64,000 nucleotides of DNA from contig JAJDCD010000008.1 of the NCBI GenBank assembly GCA_029261035.1, positions 186,001 to 250,000 of the forward strand, read 5' to 3'. Shown in pieces: positions 36,452-46,079 of the stretch. This stretch comes from Candidatus Omnitrophota bacterium. GTDB taxonomy: Bacteria > Omnitrophota > Omnitrophia > Omnitrophales > JACROU01. The position numbers were made by a program, and so were the translations under genes. The number at the start of each line of letters is the position of its first letter. Positions within the stretch are counted from its first letter, which is position 1. The notes beneath the pieces were generated by a model. The model ran no database searches, was not told where the DNA came from, and worked only from the letters and a program-made list of their open reading frames with translations.

Positions 36452-37150
36452 TTAGAGGCTAAACTGCTCAAATAAATCAATCCTCTTCCCACTTTGAATT
36501 AAAGTAACGGAAAGGCCCTTAAATTCATTTTTAGCTTTTTCCAAATAACTTCGAAGACGAATAGTCTGACCCTCCATTCCGAAACGAAACACAGGATTCT
36601 GACCTAAATCATGAAGAATAACTAACCCCGATTTCAAACCAGAACTATGGATACACTTTTTAATAAATAAATCGTATTTCTCAATCTCTTGATTGAATAC
36701 TTGCACAGGTATAGAAAAATCGATCTTCCCCCACTCTTCCTCTACGGTCTTCTTTAAAACCCCAACAATCCCACTATAACGAATCAAACACTCTTCTCCA
36801 ACACCTATCTTTCGTGAATAGTTCACTATCAGTTGAGACCATTGATTCCAATCAAAATTTTGAAGTCCCGAACCCATTTCAAGAACAATAATCTCAAAGG
36901 TATAAAAACCTCTTAGCATTTGTGCTGTGGATTTCAAAGTTCTTTCTAATAAATCAGAAAAAGACTTCCACACAAAAGCTTCTTCCTTATGAATCACATT
37001 AAACACAGAAATTGGATATGGAATGTTGTTTTTCTGAGCTTCAAAACAAAGCATCTTCGGTGATTTTATCCCTATATATTTAAGATGTTGTAATGATTTA
37101 AAATGAGAAAACACCCCCGATTCCTTAAAATTCTGCTCCAAAACTTCCAT
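36452..37150 (-). CDS. Unknown protein coupled to the SF1 helicase gene
   Basis: About 232 codons. The ATG at 37150 shares its A with the helicase TAA (TAATG), with GGAG seven bases upstream, so it depends on translation of the helicase. There is no signal peptide and no membrane helix. The middle has FYTFEIIVLEMGSG and GEECLIRYSGIVGVLKKT, which recall the strands and loop of a degenerate nucleotidyl-cyclase/GGDEF-like fold, but the active-site motif is absent and I would not name it. A C-terminal region FRFGMEGQTIRLRSYLEKA resembles the end of such folds. Function unknown; its fixed coupling to a helicase suggests a shared task in RNA or DNA handling. Confidence 0.7.
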   Translation of the reverse strand: MEVLEQNFKESGVFSHFKSLQHLKYIGIKSPKMLCFEAQKNNIPYPISVFNVIHKEEAFVWKSFSDLLERTLKSTAQMLRGFYTFEIIVLEMGSGLQNFDWNQWSQLIVNYSRKIGVGEECLIRYSGIVGVLKKTVEEEWGKIDFSIPVQVFNQEIEKYDLFIKKCIHSSGLKSGLVILHDLGQNPVFRFGMEGQTIRLRSYLEKAKNEFKGLSVTLIQSGKRIDLFEQFSL

Positions 37151-39084
37151 TACTCTACTCCATCCCACGAACTTTTATAAGCTCCTATAGACTCTACATA
37201 CTTCAACCATTTCTTATAAAAAGGTAAACTAGACAAAGTAGCGCTATCTCCAATCACAATAAGTTTTCTTTTAGCCCGAGTTAAGGCTACATTCATACGC
37301 CGTGTATCAACCAAAAAACCCAACTCCCCTTCTGTGTTCGAACGTACCAACGAAATAATCACAACTTCTTTTTCTCTTCCTTGAAAACCATCAATACTAT
37401 TCACTTCTATCTTTCTATTATCTATTTGTCTAGCAATAAACTTAACTTGTGCTCGATAAGGACTTATAACACAAACATCCTCTGGGAGAACCCCCGCGTC
37501 TAATAACTTTTTTAATTCCTGAGTCACTAACTGTGCTTCCTCTGGATTATAGCGACTCTCACTCCCCTTTTTCCTTTGTTCTTCAAAGCCTCTTCCAGCT
37601 GTGTCTATAAACAAAACAGGAGCATCATCTCCTTCATCCTTGAATTGAACTCCTTTTAAATCACTCAAAACATGACTCGCAACAGATTTATCCGCAATCA
37701 ATTTATTTTCATAAAATTCTTGAGATGAAAAGTTCATAATTTTTTCATTCATACGGTACTGAACACGCAAAGTGGTTTTGTGATCTTCGTCTAACTTCTC
37801 TATAAAGCGCTCGAATAAACTTACATTCAAACCGCCTTTTTTCGCTTCGTCTGAAAAAACCGTTGGATGTAATTGTTTATGATCTCCTGCAAGAACCATC
37901 TTGTCTGCAAACAAAAAAGGCACCCAGCTAAAAGGCTCTATCCCCTGAGTTGCTTCATCAATAATTACATAATCAAAAATTTGACTCTTTAAGAAAGGAT
38001 CTAAAGACGTAAGGTGCGTTCCTAAATAGACGGAACCCCCATGCATAAGCTGTTCTTTGACATTTTTCTTCAATTCCTTAATCTGATTTCGCATAAACTT
38101 CATTTCATCTCGGGTTTGATTCCACTCACCCTTTCCAATCCATGTTCGTTCCTGCCTACGAGAACGCTTCTTATCTTTCAAATGAATTTCAGACTCATAT
38201 TGATCAATAATTTCTGAATACGGATGATTTGCCAGTTGATAGTCAAGAGTGTATTCATGTAAATGTCTCATGATACGAGCAGGGTGCCCCAAACGAATAC
38301 AAGGCACTTTTTCACGAACCAGACGTTCTAATAATTGATCACATGCCGTATTACTCGGCGTCGTAACAAATACAGACTTACCCTCTTTTTGAACCTGTCG
38401 AATTATTTCAACAAGGACTGTCGATTTGCCCGTTCCAGGAGGTCCATGAATCAAAGAGATATCTTTTGAGGCAAGAGTTTTCTGAACTGCTTCTTGTTGC
38501 CATTGATTTAAATCTGAATTCAGAAAAGAGATGTCCTTTAGAGCTAAAGAGCTAACTGCATTGCTTTTCTTTACTCCAAAACTCAAATCACGATAAAAAG
38601 CTAAACGATCATTTTCTGCTGTAGCAACATTTCCCAAAGTATCTAGAACTCTTCGATAGCTAGAGCGCCCACTCGCAATATTAAGATGAAACACGCCGCC
38701 CTCAACAAGCCAATCAGGCAAACGCCGATTAAAAGCTAGAACGATTTCTTCTTTATTTTTTTCGTAAACAGTACCGGAGGGGACTCCAAACAAATCATCT
38801 GCACTTTCGGAAACACTAACAATATCACCTACATCTAGAGAAAATAAAGGCAGGTCTTTACCTTGACTAGAGACAAAGCTAACAAGTTGATGGTCCGAAG
38901 GAGAAAAGTGAAATTGAATAGCTCGCATATTAAAAAGAGCTTTTCCAGTCTCTTGTCTTTGCGCAGGAGAAAGCCTAAGGAAAAACTCCTGATAACGCTC
39001 ACTCTCAGCCTTCTCTTCAATCTCAAGTAGCTTCTTCAAATTAGAAAAATGCTTATCAATAGCTTTGCTCATTATAGTTTCCAT
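37150..39084 (-). CDS. SF1B DNA/RNA helicase (UPF1/IGHMBP2-like)
   Basis: 644 codons. Superfamily 1 motifs in order: Q-motif-like NSDLNQWQQEAVQKTL, motif I IHGPPGTGKST (about 212-222), motif Ia TPSNTACDQLLERL, motif II IIDEATQ, motif III VLAGDHKQLHPTV, motif IV region LRVQYRMNEKIMNF, motif V NSIDGFQGREKEVVIISLVRSN, motif VI NVALTRAKRKLIVIGD. This is the compact bacterial relative of IGHMBP2/UPF1 with an N-terminal beta-barrel (DVGDIVSVSES). It unwinds nucleic acid with ATP; bacterial roles are little studied. The downstream unknown gene is coupled by TAATG. Confidence 0.93.
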   Translation of the reverse strand: METIMSKAIDKHFSNLKKLLEIEEKAESERYQEFFLRLSPAQRQETGKALFNMRAIQFHFSPSDHQLVSFVSSQGKDLPLFSLDVGDIVSVSESADDLFGVPSGTVYEKNKEEIVLAFNRRLPDWLVEGGVFHLNIASGRSSYRRVLDTLGNVATAENDRLAFYRDLSFGVKKSNAVSSLALKDISFLNSDLNQWQQEAVQKTLASKDISLIHGPPGTGKSTVLVEIIRQVQKEGKSVFVTTPSNTACDQLLERLVREKVPCIRLGHPARIMRHLHEYTLDYQLANHPYSEIIDQYESEIHLKDKKRSRRQERTWIGKGEWNQTRDEMKFMRNQIKELKKNVKEQLMHGGSVYLGTHLTSLDPFLKSQIFDYVIIDEATQGIEPFSWVPFLFADKMVLAGDHKQLHPTVFSDEAKKGGLNVSLFERFIEKLDEDHKTTLRVQYRMNEKIMNFSSQEFYENKLIADKSVASHVLSDLKGVQFKDEGDDAPVLFIDTAGRGFEEQRKKGSESRYNPEEAQLVTQELKKLLDAGVLPEDVCVISPYRAQVKFIARQIDNRKIEVNSIDGFQGREKEVVIISLVRSNTEGELGFLVDTRRMNVALTRAKRKLIVIGDSATLSSLPFYKKWLKYVESIGAYKSSWDGVE

Positions 39085-39154
39085 TATCTACGAAAAGCGT
39101 GTTCCTAATTTAAAAGAAAAAAGGTCTTTACCAAATAGTATAACCCTACACTCT

Positions 39155-40534
39155 TTAAGATTTTAATTCCTGAGAAACTTCCTCAATAGCTTTCTTAGCA
39201 TCGCTATAAAAAAGATAAGTCTTATCATCCTCAAATAATGGATTCTTAATCCCAGCAAATCCAGGACTTAAACTTCTTTTGATTACAACAACACTCTTAG
39301 CCTTATCCACATTCAAAATAGGCATTCCGTAAATAGGACTACCCTTCTCATTTCGAGCAACTGGATTAGTCACATCATTAGCCCCAATAACTAGAGCTAC
39401 ATCAGCTTGATCAAATTCAGAATTAATCTGATCCATTTCGTATAATTTATCATAAGGAACATCCGCTTCTGCAAGCAACACATTCATATGTCCCGGCATT
39501 CTTCCCGCAACAGGATGAATCGCATACTTCACAACAACCCCTTTATCTTCTAATATTTTTTCTAATTCACGAACAGCATGCTGAGCACGCGCCACAGCCA
39601 TCCCATACCCAGGAACAATCACAACCAGCTGAGCTCCATCCATCATCATCGCTACTTCTTCTGCCCCACAACTCTTTACCTGAGTGTACTCTTGATCTTT
39701 CTTTTCCGCAGATGGATCAACCTTACCAAAAGTTCCAAAGGCTACATTCGTCAATGAGCGATTCATGGCTTTACACATAATCTGAGTTAAGATAAGTCCA
39801 GCAGCTCCAACTAAGGACCCTGCTACAATAAGAACATTATTCATTAACACAAATCCTGTCATGGCAGCAGCAACTCCTGAATAAGAATTTAAAAGAGAAA
39901 TCACAACAGGCATGTCCGCCCCACCAATCGGCAGCACAAGTAAAATACCCAATAAAGCAGAAAGCCCTGCAACAACCCAATAAAGATTCAAATTCGTTGG
40001 AGATATAGAAATCCAAACACTTAAAACAACAATCGCTATAAAAATAAGTAGATTAAGAGTTTTCTGAAGAACATAAGTAATGGGTTGTTGCTTAACAAGG
40101 CTTTGTAATTTACCAAAAGCAATTAGACTTCCTGTAAACGTGAGTATTCCAATGAAAGTACTAATCACAACCGAAACTAATACAAAGGTTCCTGTAGATG
40201 GCCAAGTTCTCAAAAGCTCTGAACAAGCAACTAAAGAAGAAGCTAATCCGCCAAAACCATTAAATAGAGCAACCAACTGAGGCATTGCAGTCATTTGAAC
40301 CAAACTAGCAAATAAGGTCCCAATAAAAGCTCCTACCACAATCCCAATCAAAATCCATTGATAGTTTAAAACTTGCTGGTCCAACAAAGTAATAGCAACC
40401 GCCAATAACATTCCTAGAGCTGCCAGTAAATTACCTCGACGTGCTGTCTTTACTTTACTGAGATTCTTCAGTCCCATGATAAACAAAATAGCAGCAACAA
40501 TATAAACAGAATGTATAACTAAATCCATATTCAT
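39155..40534 (-). CDS. pntB: NAD(P) transhydrogenase subunit beta
   Basis: 459 codons. The first 260 residues are a membrane domain with about nine hydrophobic helices (domain II). The C-terminal domain III carries the NADP-binding VVIVPGYGMAVARAQHAVREL, AIHPVAGRMPGHMNVLLAEADVPYD, ALVIGANDVTNPVA and YGMPILNVDKAKSVVVIKRS. With PntA it uses the proton gradient to reduce NADP+ from NADH. The NADPH would supply glutathione reduction and biosynthesis; the thiol gene cluster lies 5 kb away. Confidence 0.97.
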   Translation of the reverse strand: MNMDLVIHSVYIVAAILFIMGLKNLSKVKTARRGNLLAALGMLLAVAITLLDQQVLNYQWILIGIVVGAFIGTLFASLVQMTAMPQLVALFNGFGGLASSLVACSELLRTWPSTGTFVLVSVVISTFIGILTFTGSLIAFGKLQSLVKQQPITYVLQKTLNLLIFIAIVVLSVWISISPTNLNLYWVVAGLSALLGILLVLPIGGADMPVVISLLNSYSGVAAAMTGFVLMNNVLIVAGSLVGAAGLILTQIMCKAMNRSLTNVAFGTFGKVDPSAEKKDQEYTQVKSCGAEEVAMMMDGAQLVVIVPGYGMAVARAQHAVRELEKILEDKGVVVKYAIHPVAGRMPGHMNVLLAEADVPYDKLYEMDQINSEFDQADVALVIGANDVTNPVARNEKGSPIYGMPILNVDKAKSVVVIKRSLSPGFAGIKNPLFEDDKTYLFYSDAKKAIEEVSQELKS

Positions 40535-40587
40535 TTAAACCCTTTTAAATTAATTCTGGTCTTCAGAGCTGCCCCCAGAATTCACTA

Positions 40588-40612
40588 AAAGCTAATAGCT
40601 AAAGGCTAAAAG
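40588..40612. repeat. Degenerate AGCTAAA tandem tract between pntB and pntA2
   Basis: The gap reads AAAGCTAATAGCTAAAGGC followed by TAAAAGC: three to four imperfect copies of an AGCTAA unit. Related TAGC/AGCG tracts occur near 46563-46690, 49405-49430 and 55795-55820, all between genes. They look like decayed copies of one intergenic repeat family. Confidence 0.5.
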
Positions 40613-40888
40613 CTATTTCTTAAACATCTTCAACATTCGATCGGTAACCAAGAATCCACCAAACACATTAACCGTTGCAAAAACAATCGCAACAAACCCT
40701 AAAATAGTACTCCACTCTGTATTTTTAACTCCCGCACAAATTAGGGCCCCTATAAGGGTAATTCCAGAAATTGCATTTGCACCTGACATCAATGGAGTAT
40801 GAAGTGTTGGAGGAACTTTGGATATCAGCTCAAAACCAACAAAAATAGATAATACAAAAATTAATAAAGACATCAGTAGGATTTCCAT
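40613..40888 (-). CDS. pntAB: NAD(P) transhydrogenase alpha subunit, part 2 (membrane part)
   Basis: 91 codons, the separate small membrane piece seen in three-gene transhydrogenases such as that of Rhodospirillum rubrum. Three hydrophobic helices are visible, with the conserved ISKVPPTLHTPLMSGANAISGITLIGAL loop and the C-terminal VFGGFLVTDRMLKMFKK. It forms the alpha-side membrane helices that meet PntB. Sits between pntB and the soluble alpha gene, eight bases after the latter. Confidence 0.95.
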   Translation of the reverse strand: MEILLMSLLIFVLSIFVGFELISKVPPTLHTPLMSGANAISGITLIGALICAGVKNTEWSTILGFVAIVFATVNVFGGFLVTDRMLKMFKK

Positions 40889-40896
40889 ATTTTCTC

Positions 40897-42036
40897 CTAA
40901 ACTTTCGTAACCATTGGGTTCACAACAGCCCCTTTGTAAGTAATTAAAGACCCCTTCACAACATCATCTTCTAAATTAATTTCCACAACACCCTCTTTAT
41001 AAACTTCAGAAAATAAATTCGCAACATTACGAGAATAGAGCTGACTCGATTGAGCCGGTATCATGCTCGGAATATTGGTATACCCTATAATTGTTACTCC
41101 AAAATGAGTAGCTACTTGGTTCTGCTGAGTCAAAGCACAGTTACCGCCCCCCTCTGCTGCCAAATCCACAATAACCGACCCTTGTTTCATATTTTTCACA
41201 ACTTCTTCAGTAATCAAAACCGGAGAACGTCTTCCTGGAATCTGAGCTGTTGTAATAATAATGTCTGCATTTCGAGCATGTTCATCAATAAGATCTTGTC
41301 CCTTTTTCTTATCTTCTTCCGAAAGCTCTTTCGCATAACCCCCAGCAGTTTCTGTGTCCGCATCTGTTTCTAATTGTATGAATTTCGCACCTAAACTTTC
41401 GACTTGTTCTTTAACGGCTGGCCTTGTATCATAACCCTCAACAATCGCCCCCAACCGTTTAGCTGTAGCAATGGCTTGAAGACCCGCAACTCCTGCTCCA
41501 ATAACAAAAACTTTTGCTGCAGAAACTGTTCCAGCAGCTGTCATCATCAAAGGCATCATCTTCCCTAAACTATTTGCAGCCAAAAGAACTGCTTTATACC
41601 CTGCCACATTCGCCTGAGAAGACAGCGCATCCAATTTTTGTGCACGAGCAATTCTCGGAACCATATCCATTGCAAAACTATGAATATTACGACTCGCAAG
41701 ACCTTGAACAAGCTCTGCGTTGATTAAGGGTTGAAGAAAAGAAATAAGAAAAGATCCATCTTTAAACAAATCAATTTCATGTTTAGAAATAATTTTGTTT
41801 TCCGAAGGCTTTTGAACCTTGAATATGAGATCCGAATTTCCATAAAGAGAGGTTACATCTGCTTCGATCCTAGCCCCCACTTTCTCATAATCTTGATCTA
41901 ATATATATGAGGCTTCTCCAGCACCTTTCTCTACAGATACAGAAAGCCCAGACTCCACCCAACGTTTTACCGTTTCAGGGGTAGCTGCAACCCTACTTTC
42001 AAAATCAATAATTTCTTTAGGAATTCCGATTTGCAT
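40897..42036 (-). CDS. pntAA: NAD(P) transhydrogenase alpha subunit, part 1 (NAD-binding)
   Basis: About 379 codons from the ATG at 42036, which yields the usual N-terminus MQIGIPKEIIDFESRVAATP; the longer reading opens with a TTG and unrelated residues. Rossmann motif VFVIGAGVAGLQAIATAKRLGA, the RQD-like loop FIQLETDADTETAGGYAKE, ITTAQIPGRRSPVLIT and VDLAAEGGGNCALT are characteristic. It binds NADH in domain I. The split alpha subunit matches the alphaproteobacterial/cyanobacterial gene arrangement. Transcribed divergently from pepF across a 150-base gap. Confidence 0.96.
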   Translation of the reverse strand: MQIGIPKEIIDFESRVAATPETVKRWVESGLSVSVEKGAGEASYILDQDYEKVGARIEADVTSLYGNSDLIFKVQKPSENKIISKHEIDLFKDGSFLISFLQPLINAELVQGLASRNIHSFAMDMVPRIARAQKLDALSSQANVAGYKAVLLAANSLGKMMPLMMTAAGTVSAAKVFVIGAGVAGLQAIATAKRLGAIVEGYDTRPAVKEQVESLGAKFIQLETDADTETAGGYAKELSEEDKKKGQDLIDEHARNADIIITTAQIPGRRSPVLITEEVVKNMKQGSVIVDLAAEGGGNCALTQQNQVATHFGVTIIGYTNIPSMIPAQSSQLYSRNVANLFSEVYKEGVVEINLEDDVVKGSLITYKGAVVNPMVTKV

Positions 42037-42141
42037 ACTCAATCCGTTAAGTTTAGAAGGGTGGAAAAACGTAGATATTACCAAGGAAACACATCAAAAT
42101 CAACCCTCCACACACCCCTGTCTTTTTAGGTAGAAGTCTTA

Positions 42142-42150
42142 TGCTATAAT
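42142..42150 (+). promoter_or_regulatory. Extended -10 promoter of pepF
   Basis: TGCTATAAT is a full extended -10 element (TGnTATAAT) 37 bases before the pepF ATG; the expected transcription start is near 42157. No good -35 is visible, as expected for extended -10 promoters. A ribosome site AAGGAG follows at about 42175-42180. Confidence 0.6.
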
Positions 42151-42186
42151 CTTTGCTTCATTAGGACTAACTTCAAGGAGTTCACT

Positions 42187-44001
42187 ATGACAACGCAAGC
42201 TATAGCACCCGGAGTTCACTGGGATCTATCCGACTTTTATTCCTCAATAGACGATCCAAAAATACGGGCAGACTTGGAAAAAGGAAAATCCTTAGCCTCT
42301 CAGTTTGAAAACAAATACAAACCTCTTTTCGAACAAATCGACTCAAAAAAACCTGCATTCCCTCTATCAGAGCTCCTGACAGATTATAAAGAAATTATTG
42401 TTTTACTGATTAAACCTAGCGTTTATTCTCAGCTAAGTTTTTCTACAGCTACCAACAGTCAAGAAACTGCTGCTTTTATGCAAAAAGTCCAAGACGAGGT
42501 TACTCAAATCCAATCGCACTTACTCTTCTTTGAAGTTCAATGGAACTCTTTACCCCCTTCTCTTGTTGACAACCTCCTGAACAACCCTGAGCTTAAAAAT
42601 TATGAACACTACCTTAGAAATTTAAGAGTCTATTCCCCTCACACGCTTACCGAAGGGGAAGAAAAGATCATGTCTCTTAAGTCCAACACTTCGTCAAGCG
42701 CCTTCTCAAGACTCTTTGATGAAGTTATCAATAACATAGAATTCTATTGGGATGAAAATGGAACGAAGCAAAAGAAAAATGAATCTGAAATTCTTTCCTT
42801 TCTTCACTCCTCTGATCGTAACACTCGTAAACAAGCTTCCAACTGTCTCGCAGATGGATTAGATCGTAACACACATATACTGACCTACATTTACAATATG
42901 ATTTTAGCTGACCATAGAAACTCACTTCAAATAAGAAACTACAAACATCCTATGGATCCCAGAAACCTTGCTAATGAAACCGATTTAAAAAACATTCAAA
43001 GTTTAATTCAAAGCGTAAAAAAAGCTTACCCCCTAGCTCAAAGATACTACAAATTAAAAAGCAAACTCTTGGGTCTAGAGAAACTCTACGATTATGATCG
43101 CTATGCCCCTCTTAAATCTTCTGAAGATACAAAAATAAATTATGAAGAATGTAAACAAATTGTTCTAGAAGGTTACAATGCTTTTTCTCCAGAAGTCGGA
43201 GCAAAAGTAGAACAGTTTTTTACTAAAAATTGGATAGATGCCGAAGTTCGTGACGGAAAACGTGGTGGTGGTTTTTGTTGTAGCTCCACACCTGATTTAC
43301 ACCCTTATATTTTAGTAAACTATACCGGCAGTATGCGTGACGTGATGACGGTTGCTCACGAATGCGGGCACGGACTTCACGGAATTTTAGCTGCAGAGAA
43401 AGTAGGCCTCCTTGAAATGCACGCTCCCTTAACTTTAGCTGAAACAGCTTCTGTATTTGGAGAAATGCTCATCTTTGAAAAAATTTTAGAAAAAGAAACA
43501 GATCCTCAAAAGCAGCTTTCACTCATATGTGGAAAAATTGATGATAATTTCGCTACCGTTTTCAGACAAATCGTAATGACAGATTTTGAACTCCAAGCGC
43601 ATGAAGCAGGCCTAAAAGACGGAGAGCTATCTTCAGATAAATTATCCGATTTTTGGATTCAAGCAAATGCAGAACTCTATGGAGATAGCATAGAGTTAAC
43701 TGAAAGCTATCGACAAGGCTGGAAGTACATCCCTCATTTTGTACACACTCCTTTTTATTGCTACGCGTACTCATTCGCACAACTCTTTGTGCTTACCTTA
43801 TATCAAAAATACAAAGAAGAAAAAGACACGTTCATTCCCAAATACATAGAAATGTTGTCTTTAGGTGGCAGCAAAAAACCCGAAGAGATCGCTTTAATTG
43901 CAGGATTAGATTTAAAAGACCCTCACTTCTGGGATCTAGGAGTTCAACTCTTAGAGGACTTGGTAACCAAAGCAGAAAATCTAGCAAAAGAAGTTAATTA
44001 A
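42187..44001 (+). CDS. pepF: Oligoendopeptidase F (M3 metallopeptidase)
   Basis: 604 codons, typical PepF length. The catalytic zinc motif HECGHG lies near residue 391 within MTVAHECGHGLHGILAA, followed by the third ligand Glu in LAETASVFGEML. Substrate-side motifs GGFCCSSTPDLHPYILVNYTGS and the C-terminal YIPHFVHTPFYCYAYSFAQLF also fit. It cleaves 7-17 residue peptides in the cytoplasm. It has its own plus-strand promoter and AAGGAG ribosome site; its 3' end overlaps the convergent ABC permease gene by four bases. Confidence 0.95.
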   Translation: MTTQAIAPGVHWDLSDFYSSIDDPKIRADLEKGKSLASQFENKYKPLFEQIDSKKPAFPLSELLTDYKEIIVLLIKPSVYSQLSFSTATNSQETAAFMQKVQDEVTQIQSHLLFFEVQWNSLPPSLVDNLLNNPELKNYEHYLRNLRVYSPHTLTEGEEKIMSLKSNTSSSAFSRLFDEVINNIEFYWDENGTKQKKNESEILSFLHSSDRNTRKQASNCLADGLDRNTHILTYIYNMILADHRNSLQIRNYKHPMDPRNLANETDLKNIQSLIQSVKKAYPLAQRYYKLKSKLLGLEKLYDYDRYAPLKSSEDTKINYEECKQIVLEGYNAFSPEVGAKVEQFFTKNWIDAEVRDGKRGGGFCCSSTPDLHPYILVNYTGSMRDVMTVAHECGHGLHGILAAEKVGLLEMHAPLTLAETASVFGEMLIFEKILEKETDPQKQLSLICGKIDDNFATVFRQIVMTDFELQAHEAGLKDGELSSDKLSDFWIQANAELYGDSIELTESYRQGWKYIPHFVHTPFYCYAYSFAQLFVLTLYQKYKEEKDTFIPKYIEMLSLGGSKKPEEIALIAGLDLKDPHFWDLGVQLLEDLVTKAENLAKEVN

Positions 44002-44771
44002 CTTCTAATCTTATACCCTATCTTAAACAACCAAACAACTGTTGTGAAAAGAACTACGGCCATTACCGTCACTAAAGTAAAATTGATCAGAATAGGAGAA
44101 TCAGAAGAACCTAGCATGGCATATCGAACGCCATCCACCATATAAAAGAATGGATTCATACGTGTAATCTTAGCCATCAAAGGCGGCACGATAGATAACG
44201 ATGTGAAAACGCCTCCCAAATACACAAAAGGAGTAATTACAAAACTACTAAACATAGCCATATGCTCAAATTTCTCCGAAATCAAAGCCGCAACAATTCC
44301 AATACATGAAAAAATGACAACGATAGTTAATACGAAATAAACTAAAAGAAAAAAGTTAGATATAGGAATATTTGCAAAGCAAGAAGCCACACAGTAAACG
44401 CCCAGCAAAACAACAATCCCCCTAACCAGACAACCCACAATAATAGCGATTACTAAGTCCATATAGGCCAGAGGAGTAACAAGCAATTCCTGAATATAAT
44501 TAGACCAACGAGATAAAAATAGAGATGAGGAAGAATTATTATAAGAACTTTCTATTAAATAAAGTGCCATTAGCCCAGGAACGATATAAACCAGGTAAGG
44601 AACCCCACCCATAGTCTCAATCGATTTTCCTAACGCAAACCCAAATATAAAAATAAATAAAGAAGAAGATATAACCGGAGCAATTACGGTTTGTGTAATT
44701 ACATTGGTAAAACGATAAATTTCTCTTTCAATTAATGTCGTTAAACCACCCCACCTAAATAGCTTTAACAT
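43998..44771 (-). CDS. ABC-2 type transporter permease
   Basis: About 257 codons from the ATG at 44771, which has GGAG eight bases upstream. Six hydrophobic helices with the ABC-2 signature region (FVITPFVYLGGVFTSLSIVPPLMAKITRMNPFFYMVDGVRYAM). This domain forms the export channel for polysaccharides, lipids or drugs; it resembles NodJ/DrrB and YadH proteins. The ATPase gene is directly upstream and ends four bases before, so they form one exporter. Substrate unknown. Confidence 0.9.
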   Translation of the reverse strand: MLKLFRWGGLTTLIEREIYRFTNVITQTVIAPVISSSLFIFIFGFALGKSIETMGGVPYLVYIVPGLMALYLIESSYNNSSSSLFLSRWSNYIQELLVTPLAYMDLVIAIIVGCLVRGIVVLLGVYCVASCFANIPISNFFLLVYFVLTIVVIFSCIGIVAALISEKFEHMAMFSSFVITPFVYLGGVFTSLSIVPPLMAKITRMNPFFYMVDGVRYAMLGSSDSPILINFTLVTVMAVVLFTTVVWLFKIGYKIRS

Positions 44772-44775
44772 CGCT

Positions 44776-45708
44776 TCATCTCCCTCCCGTATCAATATTT
44801 GCTTTTGTTAAATGAGCAAACACATCTTCAAGAGTTGCAGGATCTAACTCAATCCGTTCTATAAAAATATTTTCAGATTGAATTGCTTTTAGAATATCAT
44901 TCAAAGTAGATTTCTCTTCTCTAAATACCAAATGCTTTCCATCTTCTTGCAAGGTAACATCATATTTTTGTATCTTTTCAGGAAGAGTTTGAATAGATTC
45001 TCTAACTTGTATTAACAAAGTGTCTCGATTCATTTGCTGTATTAAAGTTTCCTTCTCTTCACAAGCAATCAATTTTCCGTGATTAATAATACCAATACGA
45101 CCACACAAACGTTCCGCCTCTTCAATATAGTGCGTCGTCAACAAAATGGTAACCCCTTTTTGATTTAACTTTTTTAAATAATCCCATAACTGATAACGAA
45201 GCTCTAAATCGACGCCTGCTGTCGGCTCATCTAATATTAAAATTTTAGGCTCATGCACTAAAGCTCTTGCAATTAAAAGACGCCGTTTCATACCCCCTGA
45301 TAATTTTTTATAACCTAACTTTCTAGAATCCAGCAAATTAAACTGTCTCAACAATTCCTCTGCTCTTTCTTTAGCCACCTTTCGGCTAAGGCCATAATAA
45401 CCGCCTGTATAAAACAGTATTTGTTCTGCATTTAAAAATGGGTCGAAATTTATTTCCTGAGGGGCTAAACCAATCATCGAACGTGATTGTTTATAATTCG
45501 CTTTTACATCGTAACCAAAAACACGTATTTCACCATGATGAAAATTGGATAATCCTGTAATAGAATGAAGGGTCGAAGACTTTCCAGCTCCATTAGGTCC
45601 TAAAAAACCAAAAAATTCTCCTTCATGAATTTCAAGACACAGATCATCCACAGCTTTAAAGGAACCATAATATTTTGTAAAATTAGTAATCGATAAAGCA
45701 ATACTCAT
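44776..45708 (-). CDS. ABC-2 exporter ATP-binding protein
   Basis: 310 codons. Walker A GPNGAGKSS (about 39-47), Q-loop in LAPQEINFD, signature LSGGMKRRLLIAR, Walker B KILILDEPTAGVD, and the H-loop in LLTTHYIEEAERL. The C-terminal 80 residues are the extra beta-rich/alpha domain of the YadG/NodI/DrrA type (LQEDGKHLVFREEKSTLNDIL). It powers the adjacent ABC-2 permease. A roughly 70-base gap separates it from the bolA-like gene downstream of the thiol cluster. Confidence 0.93.
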   Translation of the reverse strand: MSIALSITNFTKYYGSFKAVDDLCLEIHEGEFFGFLGPNGAGKSSTLHSITGLSNFHHGEIRVFGYDVKANYKQSRSMIGLAPQEINFDPFLNAEQILFYTGGYYGLSRKVAKERAEELLRQFNLLDSRKLGYKKLSGGMKRRLLIARALVHEPKILILDEPTAGVDLELRYQLWDYLKKLNQKGVTILLTTHYIEEAERLCGRIGIINHGKLIACEEKETLIQQMNRDTLLIQVRESIQTLPEKIQKYDVTLQEDGKHLVFREEKSTLNDILKAIQSENIFIERIELDPATLEDVFAHLTKANIDTGGR

Positions 45709-45784
45709 ATTACTTCCTTTGTCTATTCTAGAAACCCTGACATCCTTCGATTCGTTCTAGGATGAAAAATCTGCCTCAAAGAAT

Positions 45785-46057
45785 CTATTTCTCCTGCCAT
45801 TGCTCTGGGGTAAAGGTCTTGATTGCAAGGGCGTGTATCTTTTCTTTAAGTTCATCTTTCAATGCGTCATTCACCAATCGATGACATTGAACGAGCGATT
45901 GATCAGCAAAAACATCTGACACCACCACTACGCTAAAATGTCCTCCAGCACCACTGGCTTGATGTCCCGCATGCAAAGCACTGTCATCAACAACAGCCAC
46001 ATATTCCGCATTTAATTTCTCAGTTAATATAGATTTAATTTCATTCGAATTAATCAA
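45785..46057 (-). CDS. BolA family protein (first copy)
   Basis: 90 codons. BolA signature: HAGHQASGAGGHFSVVVVSDVF then the LVQCHRLVNDALKDELKEKIHALAIKTFTPEQW tail, with the conserved His of the C(H)R-V helix. BolA proteins bind a shared [2Fe-2S] cluster with CGFS monothiol glutaredoxins, and one such glutaredoxin gene is 0.2 kb away. An inverted-repeat element fills the gap to that gene. Cytoplasmic; regulator or iron-sulfur trafficking role. Confidence 0.92.
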   Translation of the reverse strand: MINSNEIKSILTEKLNAEYVAVVDDSALHAGHQASGAGGHFSVVVVSDVFADQSLVQCHRLVNDALKDELKEKIHALAIKTFTPEQWQEK

Positions 46058-46079
46058 AATAAAAACCTTCCCCTCTAAG

